Source: Thiohalophilus thiocyanatoxydans
GTDB taxonomy: Bacteria > Pseudomonadota > Gammaproteobacteria > UBA6429 > Thiohalophilaceae
Assembly: GCF_004366735.1 (NCBI RefSeq)
Contig: NZ_SOQX01000003.1
Span: 1 to 64,000, forward strand
Length of the DNA stretch: 64,000 nucleotides
Direction of reading: 5' to 3'
Below, in pieces: positions 8,949-20,300 of the stretch (positions are counted from its first letter, which is position 1; each line of letters starts with the position of its first letter). A program made the translations under genes and the position numbers. The notes under the pieces were generated by a model. It was not told the origin of the DNA. It worked only from the letters and a program-made list of their open reading frames with translations, and searched no databases.

Positions 8949-10766
8949 ATGTCTATTAATCGCCGTGAATTTATCCAGTTGATGGGTATGGCTGCGGCTG
9001 CAGGCATGTTGCCGGGTTGCGACAACAAGTCGAGTGGCTCAGCCGGAGTGACGACCACCGGACAGGGCAAGGCGCCCGAGGATATGTACCATGTTCCCAA
9101 GTTCGGCAATGTCACTTTTATGCACATGACCGACTGCCATGCCCAGCTGAAACCGGTCTATTTCCGTGAGCCGAACGTGAATCTGGGGCTGCACGATGCC
9201 CGTGGCCGGCCGCCGCATATTGTGGGCAACGAGCTGCTTGATTACTACGGGATCAAACCCGGTACGCCCGAGGCACATGCCTTTACCTATCTGAACTTCG
9301 CCGAAGCGGCCGAAAAATACGGCAAGGTCGGCGGTTTTGCGCATCTGCAAACCCTGGTCAAGAAACTGCGGGCCGATCACGGCGCCAACCGGACCCTGAT
9401 GATGGACGGGGGCGATACCTGGCAGGGTTCCGGAACGGCCTACTGGACGCGTGGCAAGGACATGGTCGGTGCCTGTAACCTGCTGGGCGTCGATGTGATG
9501 ACCGGTCACTGGGAATTCACCTACCACGACGAGGAGGTCATCTCCAACGTCAAGGACTTCGACGGCGAATTTGTCTGCCAGAATGTTCGGGTCAAGGCTG
9601 AAGCCAGCTTTGATTACAAGTTCGAGGACTTCGAGCACTTCGATATGAACTCCCTGCACGCCTTCAAGCCTTACACCATCAAGGAGATGGAAGGCGGCAT
9701 CCGCGTGGCGGTTATCGGTCAGGCGTTCCCCTATACCCCGATCGCCAATCCCGGTGATCGCTTTATCCCCGACTGGACCTTCGGGATTCGTGATGAAGCC
9801 ATGCAGGCGATGGTGGATACCGTGCGCGAAACCGAAAAGCCCGATGCCGTGGTTGTGATCTCGCACAACGGCATGGACGTGGATATCAAGATGGCCTCGC
9901 AGGTCAGTGGTATCGATGCTATCTTCGGCGGCCATACCCACGACGGGATGCCCGGTGCCATGGAAGTGAAGAACAAGGGCGGTACCACCCTGGTCACCAA
10001 TGCCGGTTCCAACGGCAAGTTCCTGGGTGTGATGCAGTTCGATATCCGTAACGGCAAGGTCCAGGGTTACGATTACAAGCTGCTGCCGGTCTTCTCCAAC
10101 TTCCTGGAGCCGGATCAGGAGATGGCCAAATACATCGAAGAGGTGCGCAAGCCCTACCTCGATACCCTGAACGAAGAGCTGGCGGTGGCCGAGGATGTGC
10201 TCTATCGCCGCGGCAACTTCAACGGCACCTTCGATCAGCTCATCTGTGATGCACTGCGCGAGGTGGGCGGAGCACAGATCTCCTTCTCGCCGGGCTTCCG
10301 CTGGGGCACCACGGTATTGCCGGGGCAGCCGATCACCATGGAGCACGTGCTGGATCAGACCTGTCTGACCTACCCGGAAACCTACGTCGATAACATGAGT
10401 GGTGAAACCATCAAGCTGGTCCTCGAAGACGTGGCCGATAACATCTTCCACGAGGATCCCTATCGTCAGCAGGGCGGGGACATGGTGCGTGTCGGTGGGC
10501 TGGATTACACGATCGATCCGACCGCCAAAATGGGCAACCGCATCAAGGAGATGAGTCTGGATGACGGCACCAAGATCGAGCCCGACAAGGAGTACAGCGT
10601 GGCCGGCTGGGCCTCCGTGTCACCCAATCCGCGCGAAGGCAAGGACATCTGGGATGTGGTCGCCGAGTATCTGCGGGACCAGAAAGTGGCGACGGTCAAG
10701 AAACTCAACACGCCCAAGCTGGTCAACGTGAAGGGCAATCCCGGCCTGGCGGATTACAACGCCTGA
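8949..10766 (+). CDS. soxB: SoxB, thiosulfohydrolase of the Sox pathway
   Basis: This 605-residue periplasmic enzyme hydrolyses the sulfate group from the cysteine S-sulfonate on SoxY during thiosulfate oxidation. It starts with a twin-arginine signal (NRREFIQLMGMAAAAG), ending in LPGC, which could also be a lipobox. The metallophosphatase core shows TDCHAQ, GGDTWQGS, the SoxB-type GHWEF (in place of GNHE), SHNG and GGHTHDG, residues of the two-manganese site. A 5'-nucleotidase C-terminal domain follows. A strong Shine-Dalgarno (GAGGAGG) precedes the ATG. No soxXYZA genes are adjacent; stand-alone soxB is common in sulfur-oxidising Gammaproteobacteria. A terminator follows at once. Confidence 0.95.
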   Translation: MSINRREFIQLMGMAAAAGMLPGCDNKSSGSAGVTTTGQGKAPEDMYHVPKFGNVTFMHMTDCHAQLKPVYFREPNVNLGLHDARGRPPHIVGNELLDYYGIKPGTPEAHAFTYLNFAEAAEKYGKVGGFAHLQTLVKKLRADHGANRTLMMDGGDTWQGSGTAYWTRGKDMVGACNLLGVDVMTGHWEFTYHDEEVISNVKDFDGEFVCQNVRVKAEASFDYKFEDFEHFDMNSLHAFKPYTIKEMEGGIRVAVIGQAFPYTPIANPGDRFIPDWTFGIRDEAMQAMVDTVRETEKPDAVVVISHNGMDVDIKMASQVSGIDAIFGGHTHDGMPGAMEVKNKGGTTLVTNAGSNGKFLGVMQFDIRNGKVQGYDYKLLPVFSNFLEPDQEMAKYIEEVRKPYLDTLNEELAVAEDVLYRRGNFNGTFDQLICDALREVGGAQISFSPGFRWGTTVLPGQPITMEHVLDQTCLTYPETYVDNMSGETIKLVLEDVADNIFHEDPYRQQGGDMVRVGGLDYTIDPTAKMGNRIKEMSLDDGTKIEPDKEYSVAGWASVSPNPREGKDIWDVVAEYLRDQKVATVKKLNTPKLVNVKGNPGLADYNA

Positions 10767-10790
10767 ACGGTTGTCCAATACGGCACTGAA

Positions 10791-10817
10791 AAAGGGGAGC
10801 ATCTGCTCCCCTTTTTT
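10791..10817 (+). terminator. Rho-independent terminator of soxB
   Basis: GGGGAGCA pairs with TGCTCCCC over a very short loop, with A residues before and six T after. It lies about 25 bases past the soxB stop. Confidence 0.88.
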
Positions 10818-10846
10818 AGTTTCCAGGTTCTAGATGTGAAAATCCG

Positions 10847-10954
10847 AAACCACGAAGGCTCGAAGTCACGAAGGTTGCTTGTCAATATGCGGGCGTAGTG
10901 ATTACAGCTTCAAGGCAAGGGATTTTACTTCGTGCCTTCGTGTCTTCGTGGTAA
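10847..10954. repeat. Intergenic inverted repeat of the CACGAAG class
   Basis: The left arm (10847-10876) reads AAACCACGAAGGCTCGAAG, then TCACGAAGG. The right arm (10926-10954) reads TACTTCGTGCCTTCGTG, then TCTTCGTGGT. The arms are inverted and built of 7-8-base units. A CCAGGTTCTAG unit sits just before it. It fills the gap between soxB and hemH. Confidence 0.7.
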
Positions 10955-10967
10955 AAATAAACCGGGA

Positions 10968-12053
10968 TTATTGCCCGGCTCCTTCTTTTTTGGCCAGTTG
11001 TTCTCGAGTGACAGCATCAGCAATGGGCACCGACTGCCAGGCTCCTGTGTGCTCGCTTACCAGATCGGCCAGAAACCGGATATGTTCCGGGCGATCGTTG
11101 AGTGCCGGGATGTAGTCGAAGTGTTCGCCGCCGGCCTTGAGAAAAAATTCCCGGTTCTGCATGTCGATCTCTTCCAGGGTTTCCAGGCAGTCGCTGGCGA
11201 AGCCGGGGCTGATCACCTGCACGTGGCGAATGCCCTCGCCGGGTAACGCCTTGAGGGTGAAGTCGGTGTAGGGCTGCAGCCACTCCTCGCGGCCGAAGCG
11301 GGACTGGAAGGTGACCTGCCAGGCGTCGTCGGCCAGGCCGAGTTGTTCGGCGACCAGGCGGGCGGTCTTGTGGCACTGGCAGAAATAGGGATCGCCGGCC
11401 AGCAGATAGCGTTTGGGCAGACCGTGGAAGGAGAACAGCAACTTTTGCGGTATGCCGTGTTGCTGCTGGAATTGCTCAATGGTGGTGCACAGCGCGCTGA
11501 TGTAACCGGGATGGTCGTGATACTGGGTCAGCATGTGCAGTTCGGGCAGCCAGCGCCAGGTTTTCAGCTCGTCGGCGATGGCATCGAAGGTGGAGGCGGT
11601 GGTGGTGGCCGAGTATTGGGGATAGAGCGGCAGGACCAGAATGCGCCGTGCCCCGGCGGCTTTGAGTTCGTTCAGTCCCGCGGCCAGTGACGGCGTGCCA
11701 TAGCGCATGCCCATGGCGACCGTTACCGGCTGCTGAAACAGGTTCTCCAATGCCGGTTGCAGGGCCCGGGCCTGTTTGCGGGTATAGACCAGCAGCGGCG
11801 AGCCGTCCTCACGCCAGACACTGGCGTAGGCATGGGCCACCTTCGGCGGGCGGATGCGCAGGATCACCCCGTGCAGAATGATTCGCCACAGCCAGCGGGG
11901 CATCTCGACAATGCGCGGATCGGCGAGGAACTCGGCCAGATAACGGCGTACCGCGCCGCTGTCCGGCGCGTCGGGGGTGCCGAGATTGGTGAGCAGGATA
12001 CCGATCTGATCGGGCTGATCGTGGGTGAAACCGGGCGAGCCCTTGAATGCCAT
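10968..12053 (-). CDS. hemH: Ferrochelatase
   Basis: This 361-residue enzyme inserts ferrous iron into protoporphyrin IX, the last step of heme synthesis. It starts with the family pattern ILLTNLGTPDAP, has the catalytic histidine in FSFHGLPKRY, and shows the GFASDCLETLEE segment near the C-terminus with the second conserved acidic site. The length is typical. Heme supply fits the several c-type cytochromes and the heme oxygenase in the window. It is convergent with soxB and divergent from the hydroxyacid dehydrogenase. Confidence 0.95.
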   Translation of the reverse strand: MAFKGSPGFTHDQPDQIGILLTNLGTPDAPDSGAVRRYLAEFLADPRIVEMPRWLWRIILHGVILRIRPPKVAHAYASVWREDGSPLLVYTRKQARALQPALENLFQQPVTVAMGMRYGTPSLAAGLNELKAAGARRILVLPLYPQYSATTTASTFDAIADELKTWRWLPELHMLTQYHDHPGYISALCTTIEQFQQQHGIPQKLLFSFHGLPKRYLLAGDPYFCQCHKTARLVAEQLGLADDAWQVTFQSRFGREEWLQPYTDFTLKALPGEGIRHVQVISPGFASDCLETLEEIDMQNREFFLKAGGEHFDYIPALNDRPEHIRFLADLVSEHTGAWQSVPIADAVTREQLAKKEGAGQ

Positions 12054-12162
12054 GCGCCAAACCTTGTTAATTGAGTGTCAGCGGGGATTATCGCGGAGTT
12101 TGCGCGCCGGCAAAAGTGGCAAATATACTCCGGATCGGTTTATCGGACAGGGCGGGGCAGGC

Positions 12163-13146
12163 ATGGCAGCGAAGCGGCGCGGGGTATTTGTGGATACCGG
12201 CAGCCTGACGGCCGGCGGGATGGCGGCGCCGGATCTGGATTTTTCCGCCATCACGGCGCTGCCGATCGACTGGCAATACTATCCGGCCACCGATCCGGAT
12301 CAGGTCGTCGAACGCCTGCAGGGCGCGGCGGTCGTGGTGACCAACAAGGTCGTGCTGGATGCGCAGCGGCTTGCGCAATTGTCCGATCTCGAATTGATCG
12401 CGGTCGCGGCCACCGGGGTCAACAACGTGGATCTCGACGCGGCCCGCAATCAGGGTGTCGGGGTCTGTAACGTGACCGGCTATGCGACGCCCTCCGTGGT
12501 CCAGCATGTGTTCATGCTGATCCTGAGCCTGTCACGGCGGCTGCCGGCCTATACCGCCGCTCTGCGGCAGGGACACTGGCAGCAGAGTCCGCACTTCTGT
12601 CTGCTCGACCATCCCATCGAGGAGTTGCAGGACAAAACCCTGGGCATCATCGGCTACGGCGAACTCGGCCGGGCTGTGGCGCGGATGGGAGAGGCATTCG
12701 GGATGCATCCGTTGATCGCGCGCCGCGATCCGCAGGATCAACGTCCGGGGCGGATCGATCTGGCTGAACTGTTGCAACAGGCCGATGTGGTCAGCTTGCA
12801 TTGTCCGCTGAGCGAACAGACCCGTGGCCTGATCGGGGCCGAACAACTGGCATTAATGAAACCGGGTGCTATGTTGATCAATACGGCACGCGGCGGCATC
12901 GTCGATGAACCGGCCCTGTATGAGGCGCTGGCGAACGGTCGTCTCGGCGGGGCGGGGATCGACGTTCTGGAGCGGGAACCCCCGGATGAGGAGAACCCGC
13001 TGTTACAGGCCAGGCTGGAGAATCTCATTGTCACGCCACACATTGCCTGGGCGAGCCGGGCCGCCCGCCAACGTCTGCTCGATCAGGTGGCGCGGAACAT
13101 CGATAGCTGGTTGCGCGGCGGACCCCTGCGTAACCCGATGGTTTAA
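12163..13146 (+). CDS. D-2-hydroxyacid dehydrogenase (glycerate dehydrogenase-like)
   Basis: This 327-residue cytoplasmic NAD(P)-dependent oxidoreductase has the catalytic substrate domain split around a Rossmann domain. The nucleotide loop is seen in GIIGYGELGRAVA. The catalytic Arg is in NTARGGIVDE, the Glu in DVLEREPP, and the His in VTPHIAWAS. The closest remembered type is hydroxypyruvate/glycerate reductase (HprA-like), but substrate cannot be fixed. The ATG at 12163 behind GGCGGGGCAG is preferred over in-frame starts upstream that overlap the hemH promoter region. Confidence 0.85.
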   Translation: MAAKRRGVFVDTGSLTAGGMAAPDLDFSAITALPIDWQYYPATDPDQVVERLQGAAVVVTNKVVLDAQRLAQLSDLELIAVAATGVNNVDLDAARNQGVGVCNVTGYATPSVVQHVFMLILSLSRRLPAYTAALRQGHWQQSPHFCLLDHPIEELQDKTLGIIGYGELGRAVARMGEAFGMHPLIARRDPQDQRPGRIDLAELLQQADVVSLHCPLSEQTRGLIGAEQLALMKPGAMLINTARGGIVDEPALYEALANGRLGGAGIDVLEREPPDEENPLLQARLENLIVTPHIAWASRAARQRLLDQVARNIDSWLRGGPLRNPMV

Positions 13147-13325
13147 AAACGGTTTTTCGGACAGCTTGCAAAACCCGTCACACTGATCACTGTCGAAGCT
13201 GTGATTGGCATCACAGATAGATCCGCCAAAACCCCGTTTCATAGCCGCCCCGACAATCAGGCCGCACGGCAGCGAACGCAGCCTGCCCGGCCACGGACAC
13301 ATGCAACGACTCGAATGGGAGTGAA

Positions 13326-14033
13326 ATGATGAAACAACAATACGGATTACTGCTGGCCATGCTGTTTGGTATCAGTCAGCTGGCAATCGCCCAGCAGGCG
13401 GCGGATACGGATCAGGAAGCCACGCCCGCGACTGAACAGGCAGCGCCGCCCCGGGAGGCTGCGTCGCAGGAAGAACAGTCCGGGGAAGAACAGGGGGAAG
13501 AATCGTCTCCTGAAGCGCAACCTGATGAGACGGCACAGGGCACGGCCATGGAACAAAGCGGATTTTCTTCGGGCAGTGTGATGCGTTCGGCCTTTACCAC
13601 CCGGATCGAGGATCGCGAACCGGTGGATGATGTTGAACAGCTGGATAATGAAATCCGGGAAGTCTATTACTTTACCGAACTGCGCGATATGGAAGGTCAG
13701 ACCGCCAGGCATCGCTGGGAATACGAGGGCGAAGTGATGGCGGAAGTGGAATTCAACGTCAACGGGCCGCGCTGGCGGGTCTGGTCCCGCAAACGCATTA
13801 TGTCGGACTGGACCGGCGAGTGGACCGTGTCGGTGATCAATGCGGCTGACGAGGTAATTGCCTCCGACAGCTTCAGCTATGTTGAAGCGACTTCGGCCGT
13901 GGATGAGGCTGAACCGACATCGGCCCCGGATGCTGAAGCCGCGCCCGCCGGCGATGAGGCGGAAGAAACGCCCGCCGCGGAACAGAGCACTGACCACGCG
14001 GCACCGGACGCCGGCTCACCCATGCAGGACTAA
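13326..14033 (+). CDS. Exported DUF2914-domain protein
   Basis: The 235-residue protein has an N-terminal signal peptide (about 1-22), a low-complexity Gln/Glu/Ala-rich linker, then a conserved globular domain (about 78-185). That domain has SAFTTRIEDREPVD, YYFTELRDMEGQTARHRWEY and WTGEWTVSVI, matching DUF2914 as I remember it. An acidic Ala/Glu/Pro-rich tail follows. The function is unknown; a periplasmic location is inferred. Two adjacent ATGs (13326, 13329) follow GGGAGTGA. The disordered acidic flanks are long for the family. Confidence 0.72.
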   Translation: MMKQQYGLLLAMLFGISQLAIAQQAADTDQEATPATEQAAPPREAASQEEQSGEEQGEESSPEAQPDETAQGTAMEQSGFSSGSVMRSAFTTRIEDREPVDDVEQLDNEIREVYYFTELRDMEGQTARHRWEYEGEVMAEVEFNVNGPRWRVWSRKRIMSDWTGEWTVSVINAADEVIASDSFSYVEATSAVDEAEPTSAPDAEAAPAGDEAEETPAAEQSTDHAAPDAGSPMQD

Positions 14034-14068
14034 AACCGCCTGTATTCAACAACTCGGAGAATACTGTT

Positions 14069-14097
14069 CAAGGCCTTTCACATTAGTGAAGGCCTTG
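14069..14097 (+). other. Hairpin downstream of the DUF2914 gene
   Basis: CAAGGCCTTTCAC pairs with GTGAAGGCCTTG with one bulge. No T run follows, so it is either a weak terminator or a 3' stabilising hairpin. Confidence 0.5.
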
Positions 14098-14218
14098 CGA
14101 CATTCCCGCTGTTTCGGGATGACATTTCGAGCCCCCCTGCTACTGTATAAGAGCGGCCTGTTGCCGCGCGACTTCGACACAGTTTCCCGCACCGAAATAC
14201 CTTCGGAGGGAGGGACGT

Positions 14219-14485
14219 ATGCAAGAAAAACCGTTTGAGCCCGTGATTGGTCAATGGTATCTGGACAGGGATAACCGGATTTTTGAAGTCGTGGCCAGTG
14301 ATGAAGAGGGTATCGATATTCAGTTTTATGACGGGGATGTGGAAGAGGTGGATCGGGAAATCTGGGATGAACTGGCAGTGACAACGATCGCCGAGCCCAA
14401 TGACGGTAGCGGGCCGTTCGATGAGCTCGATGACGAGTCAAACATCCTGGCGGAAGATTATCGCCCCAGCCCCGAATGGTCGTAA
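14219..14485 (+). CDS. Small acidic protein of unknown function
   Basis: The 88-residue soluble protein is strongly acidic, especially its C-terminal 50 residues. The N-terminal half (about 7-45) reads like a small beta-sheet unit: GQWYLDRDNRIFEVVASDEE then IDIQFYDGDVEEVD. It is not recognised with certainty. A good Shine-Dalgarno (GGAGGGA) precedes the ATG, and codon use is like its neighbours, so it is very probably a real gene. It is convergent with ettA. Confidence 0.7.
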   Translation: MQEKPFEPVIGQWYLDRDNRIFEVVASDEEGIDIQFYDGDVEEVDREIWDELAVTTIAEPNDGSGPFDELDDESNILAEDYRPSPEWS

Positions 14486-14522
14486 GGGCCGTGATCGGCC
14501 CCTGAACCGTTGCTGATTAGAT

Positions 14523-16184
<1,662 letters not shown>

Positions 16185-16269
16185 AGGGGATCGGTCTCTC
16201 CAGAATTTAATGCGTATTACTGACCCGCCATTGTACCGGAATCACCAGCGTAGAAGACAGTGCTCTGAA

Positions 16270-16308
16270 TCCAGGCTCTAGTACCTAGCCCCTAGTACCT
16301 AGCACCTT
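16270..16308. repeat. CTAG repeat cluster
   Basis: Four CTAG tetramers occur in about 30 bases, in units such as TAGTACCTAGC. This is the inverse orientation of the strings in 126-535. It lies between the divergent ettA and RND adaptor genes. Confidence 0.55.
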
Positions 16309-16377
16309 GATAATAGGGGTTTCCCGCTTCGTCGATATTGATATGATAACCCCTTGCTGATCTTGAGGAGTCGATTC

Positions 16378-17385
16378 ATGCGGGCTGCATTACATACTAC
16401 GGTTCTGTTCTGGGGCATGGCGGTCACGGGGTGGGCGTCGGCGGCGGAACTGGAAAGCGCCACGGCCAGCCTGCAAACCCGGCCGGTGGAGCGGGTGCTG
16501 GATGGGCGCATCGAGGCGGTTCACGAGGCGACCGTCTCGGCCCAGACCTCCGGGCGGGTGGTCGAGATCCATTACGATGTCGACGATTATGTGGAAAAAG
16601 ATGCGCTGCTGCTGCGGTTTCGCGACAACGATCAGCGCGCGCGCTACAACGCCGCCAAGGCCAATTACGACGAGGCCCGGGCCGAGTTTGAGCGGGTCAA
16701 GGACATTTACGAGAGACAGCTGGTCGCCAAATCGCAGCTGGACAAGGCCGAGGCGCGGTTGAAGTCGACCAGGGCGGCGTTCGAGCAGGCCAGCGAGGAG
16801 CTGGAGAACACCCGGGTGCGGGCACCCTACAGCGGCATCGTGGTCAAGCGCCATGTGGAGGTGGGCGAGCTGGCCAGCGTGGGTCAGCCACTGTTTACCG
16901 GGATTTCGCTGGAAGTGTTGCGCGCCTCGGTCGATATTCCCCAGGAGATGGTGCGAGTGGTACGCGAACGGCAGCAGGCGCGGGTGTTTCTGGATCGCAA
17001 TGGTAAAAGCAGCGTCGAGGCCGAGTCATTGCGCATTTCCCCCTATGCCGATGCGCAGAGTCATACCTTCAATGTGCGGGTCCTGCTGCCCGAGGGCGAG
17101 TACGGGATCTATCCCGGCATGTTCGTCAAGGTGGGGTTCGTGAAGGAAGAGATCCGGCGCCTGCTGATTCCGGTGAAGGCCGTGGTCCATCGCAGTGAAG
17201 TCACGGGCGCCTATGTGATCGATGAGCAGGGTGCTCTGCATTTGCGTCAGTTGCGCATCGGCGAGCGGTTCGATGACGGCATGGTCGAGGTGCTGGCGGG
17301 ACTCGAGGAGGGCGAGCAGGTGGCCCTGGATCCTGTCCGGGCGACGACGCATTACAAGGAACAACAGGCAGGTGAGCGTCAATGA
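16378..17385 (+). CDS. RND efflux periplasmic adaptor (membrane fusion protein)
   Basis: The 335-residue exported protein has a signal peptide of about 23 residues. A biotinyl-lipoyl-like half motif (VSAQTSGRVVEIHYDVDD) comes next, then an alpha-helical hairpin (about 80-145), the second lipoyl half (VRAPYSGIVVKRHVEVGE), a beta-barrel and a membrane-proximal domain. Adaptors bridge an RND pump to an outer-membrane channel. The ATG at 16378 follows GAGGAG; an upstream in-frame start lacks one. Its stop overlaps the pump gene by 4 bases. No outer-membrane factor gene is adjacent. Confidence 0.9.
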   Translation: MRAALHTTVLFWGMAVTGWASAAELESATASLQTRPVERVLDGRIEAVHEATVSAQTSGRVVEIHYDVDDYVEKDALLLRFRDNDQRARYNAAKANYDEARAEFERVKDIYERQLVAKSQLDKAEARLKSTRAAFEQASEELENTRVRAPYSGIVVKRHVEVGELASVGQPLFTGISLEVLRASVDIPQEMVRVVRERQQARVFLDRNGKSSVEAESLRISPYADAQSHTFNVRVLLPEGEYGIYPGMFVKVGFVKEEIRRLLIPVKAVVHRSEVTGAYVIDEQGALHLRQLRIGERFDDGMVEVLAGLEEGEQVALDPVRATTHYKEQQAGERQ

Positions 17386-20300
17386 GTGAGAAGCTGGGCG
17401 TCTCCGGGGGACTGGCGAAACGGTTTCTCACTTCCGAGATCACCCCGCTGCTGGCCCTGGTCGGCTTGCTGCTCGGGGTATTCGCGGTGCTGGTGACACC
17501 GCGCGAGGAGGAGCCGCAGATCAACGTCACCTTCGCCAACGTGTTTATCGGTTTTCCCGGCGCCTCGGCCAAGGAGGTCGAGGAGCTGGTCAGCACCCCG
17601 GCGGAACAGATCCTCTCCGAGCTGGAAGGGCTCAAGCATGTCTATTCGGTCTCGCGTCCCGGCATGTCGACCATTACCGTGCAGTTCAAGGTGGGCGAGG
17701 ATCGCACCCAGGCGATTGTGCGGCTGTATAACGCCCTCTATTCCAAGCAGGACTGGCTGCCGCCGGGCCTCGGGGTGGCTCAGCCGATCATCAAGCCCAA
17801 GGGCATCGATGATGTGCCGATCGTCTCTTTGACCCTGTGGAGCGAGGACGCCAGTTACAGTGGCGAGGATCTGGGCAAGGTCGCCCATTCGATCGAATCG
17901 GAACTCAAGCGGGTCAAGGGCACGCGCGATATCTATACCCTGGGCGGCCCGGATCAGGTGGTGCAGGTGAAGCTGGACCCGGCCAGCCTGTCGGCCTACA
18001 ACCTGGCGGTCTCCGATCTGCGCGATGCCCTGCAACAGAGCAACGCGACCCGCCCGGCCGGGTCGCTGGTGGGCGAGAATCGGGAAATCCCGGTGCAGAC
18101 CGGCACCTTCCTCAGCAGCGAGGGCGAGGTACAGAATCTGATCGTCGGCGTGCATGAAGGCAAGCCGGTGTACCTGCGGGATGTCGCGAAGGTCTCCCGC
18201 GGCCCGGATCAGCCCGAACAGTATGTCCGCCTGGGGACCGGGCCGGCGGCCCACGCCAAGGGGATCACGGCGCAGGGCGAGTTCCCGGCCGTGACCGTGG
18301 CCATCGCCAAACAGCCGGGCACCAACGCGGTCAACATCGCCGAGGATGTGATCGAGCGGGTGGAACAGGTCAAGGGCATTTTTATTCCCGACGGGGTCAA
18401 CGTCACCGTCACTCGCAATTACGGCAAGACGGCCAATGACAAGGCCATGACCCTGATTACCAAGCTGATCTTTGCCACCGCCTCGGTGGTACTGCTGGTG
18501 TTGCTGGCACTGGGCTGGCGTGAGGCGTTGATCGTCGGCGCGGCGGTGGTCATCACCCTGGCGATTACTCTGTTCGCCTCCTGGGCCTGGGGCTTCACGC
18601 TCAACCGCGTCTCGCTGTTCGCGCTGATCTTCTCCATCGGCATTCTGGTCGATGATGCCATCGTGGTGGTGGAGAACATTCACCGGCACATGCAGATGGG
18701 CGGCAAGAAACTGCTGGCGGCGATTCCCGTCGCCGTCGACGAGGTGGGCGGCCCGACCATTCTGGCCACCTTCACCGTCATTGCGGCGCTGTTGCCGATG
18801 GCTTTTGTCACCGGCCTGATGGGGCCCTATATGAGCCCGATCCCGATCAACGCCAGTATCGGCATGTTGATCTCGCTGATCATCGCTTTCGTGGTCACCC
18901 CGTGGCTGGCCAACAAGGTCCTGGGGCGCCAGAATGTTGCCCACGAGCCGCAGGAAGATCGGATTACCGAACGGCTACACGGGCTGTTCCAAAAATATAT
19001 CGGCCCGTTCCTCAATCGCGAGCAGGGCGCACCGCGGCGGCGCATGATGTTCTATGTGATCATGGCGTTGATTGTGCTGTCGGTCAGCCTGGTCGGATTC
19101 AAACTGGTGGTGATGAAAATGCTGCCGTTTGACAACAAGTCCGAATTTCAGGTGGTGGTGGACATGCCCGAGGGTGTGAGCCTGGAGCGGACCAATCGGG
19201 TGCTGGGTGAACTGGGTCGTTATCTGGCCGAGGTCCCCGAGGTCAGCGATTACCAGATCTACGCCGGTAATGCGTCGCCGATCAACTTCAACGGTCTGGT
19301 GCGCCAGTATTATCTGCGCGAGGGGGCCAATGTCGGGGATATCCAGGTCAATCTGGTCGACAAGAGCAAGCGCGAGCGCCGCAGTCATGCTATTGCCCGG
19401 GCGGTGCGCGGTCCCTTGCAGGAGATTGGGCAGCGTCATGATGCCAACGTCAAGATCGTCGAGGTGCCGCCCGGCCCGCCGGTGATGTCGCCGCTGGTGG
19501 CCGAGGTCTACGGGCTGGATTACGAGGGCCAGATCCGGGTGGCCAAGCAGATCCGCGGGGTCTTTGAACAGACCGACGAGGTGGTGGACGTGGACGACAG
19601 TATTGAAGTCCGCTCGCCCAAGTATATTCTGCAGGTCGATCAACAAAAAGCGGCCCTGCTCGGGATCAGCCAGCAGTCGGTGGTGTCGGCGCTTTCGGCG
19701 GCATTGAGTGGCGAGGATGCCAGTTACCTGCATCCGGGCAATCTCAAGTACCCTCTGCCGATCCGCATGGAATTCGAGGTCGCCGACAAGGCCCGGCTCA
19801 ACACGCTGTTGCTGTTGCCCATCCGCAGTCGCGGCGGGGAACTGGTGCCGCTGTCCGACTTTGTCGAGATCATGCCCACCCAGCGCGAGCACGCCATATA
19901 CCACAAGGACCTGCTGCCGGTGGTGTTTGTCACCGGCGATGCCGCCGGGCAGCTGGACAGTCCCCTGTATGCCATGTTCGACATGTACGGCAGTCTGGGC
20001 GAGATGGATATCGATCAGGGCCGGCCACTGAACCAGTTCCTGATCCAGCAGCCGGACAACCCCTATCAGTACGGGATCAAGTGGGACGGCGAATGGCAGG
20101 TGACCTACGAGACCTTCCGGGATATGGGCATCGCCTACTCGGTCGGCCTGTTGTTGATCTATCTGCTGGTAGTGGGCCAGTTCCGCTCCTATCTGGTACC
20201 GTTGATCATCATGGCGCCCATCCCGCTGACCCTCATCGGGGTGATGCCGGGCCATGCCCTGTGGGGCGCCCAGTTCACCGCCACCTCCATGATCGGGATG

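Noticed and set aside
17379..18944. 521-codon open frame opposite the RND pump
   Set aside because: Antisense to an unmistakable RND gene, His/Gln-rich as usual for such shadows.
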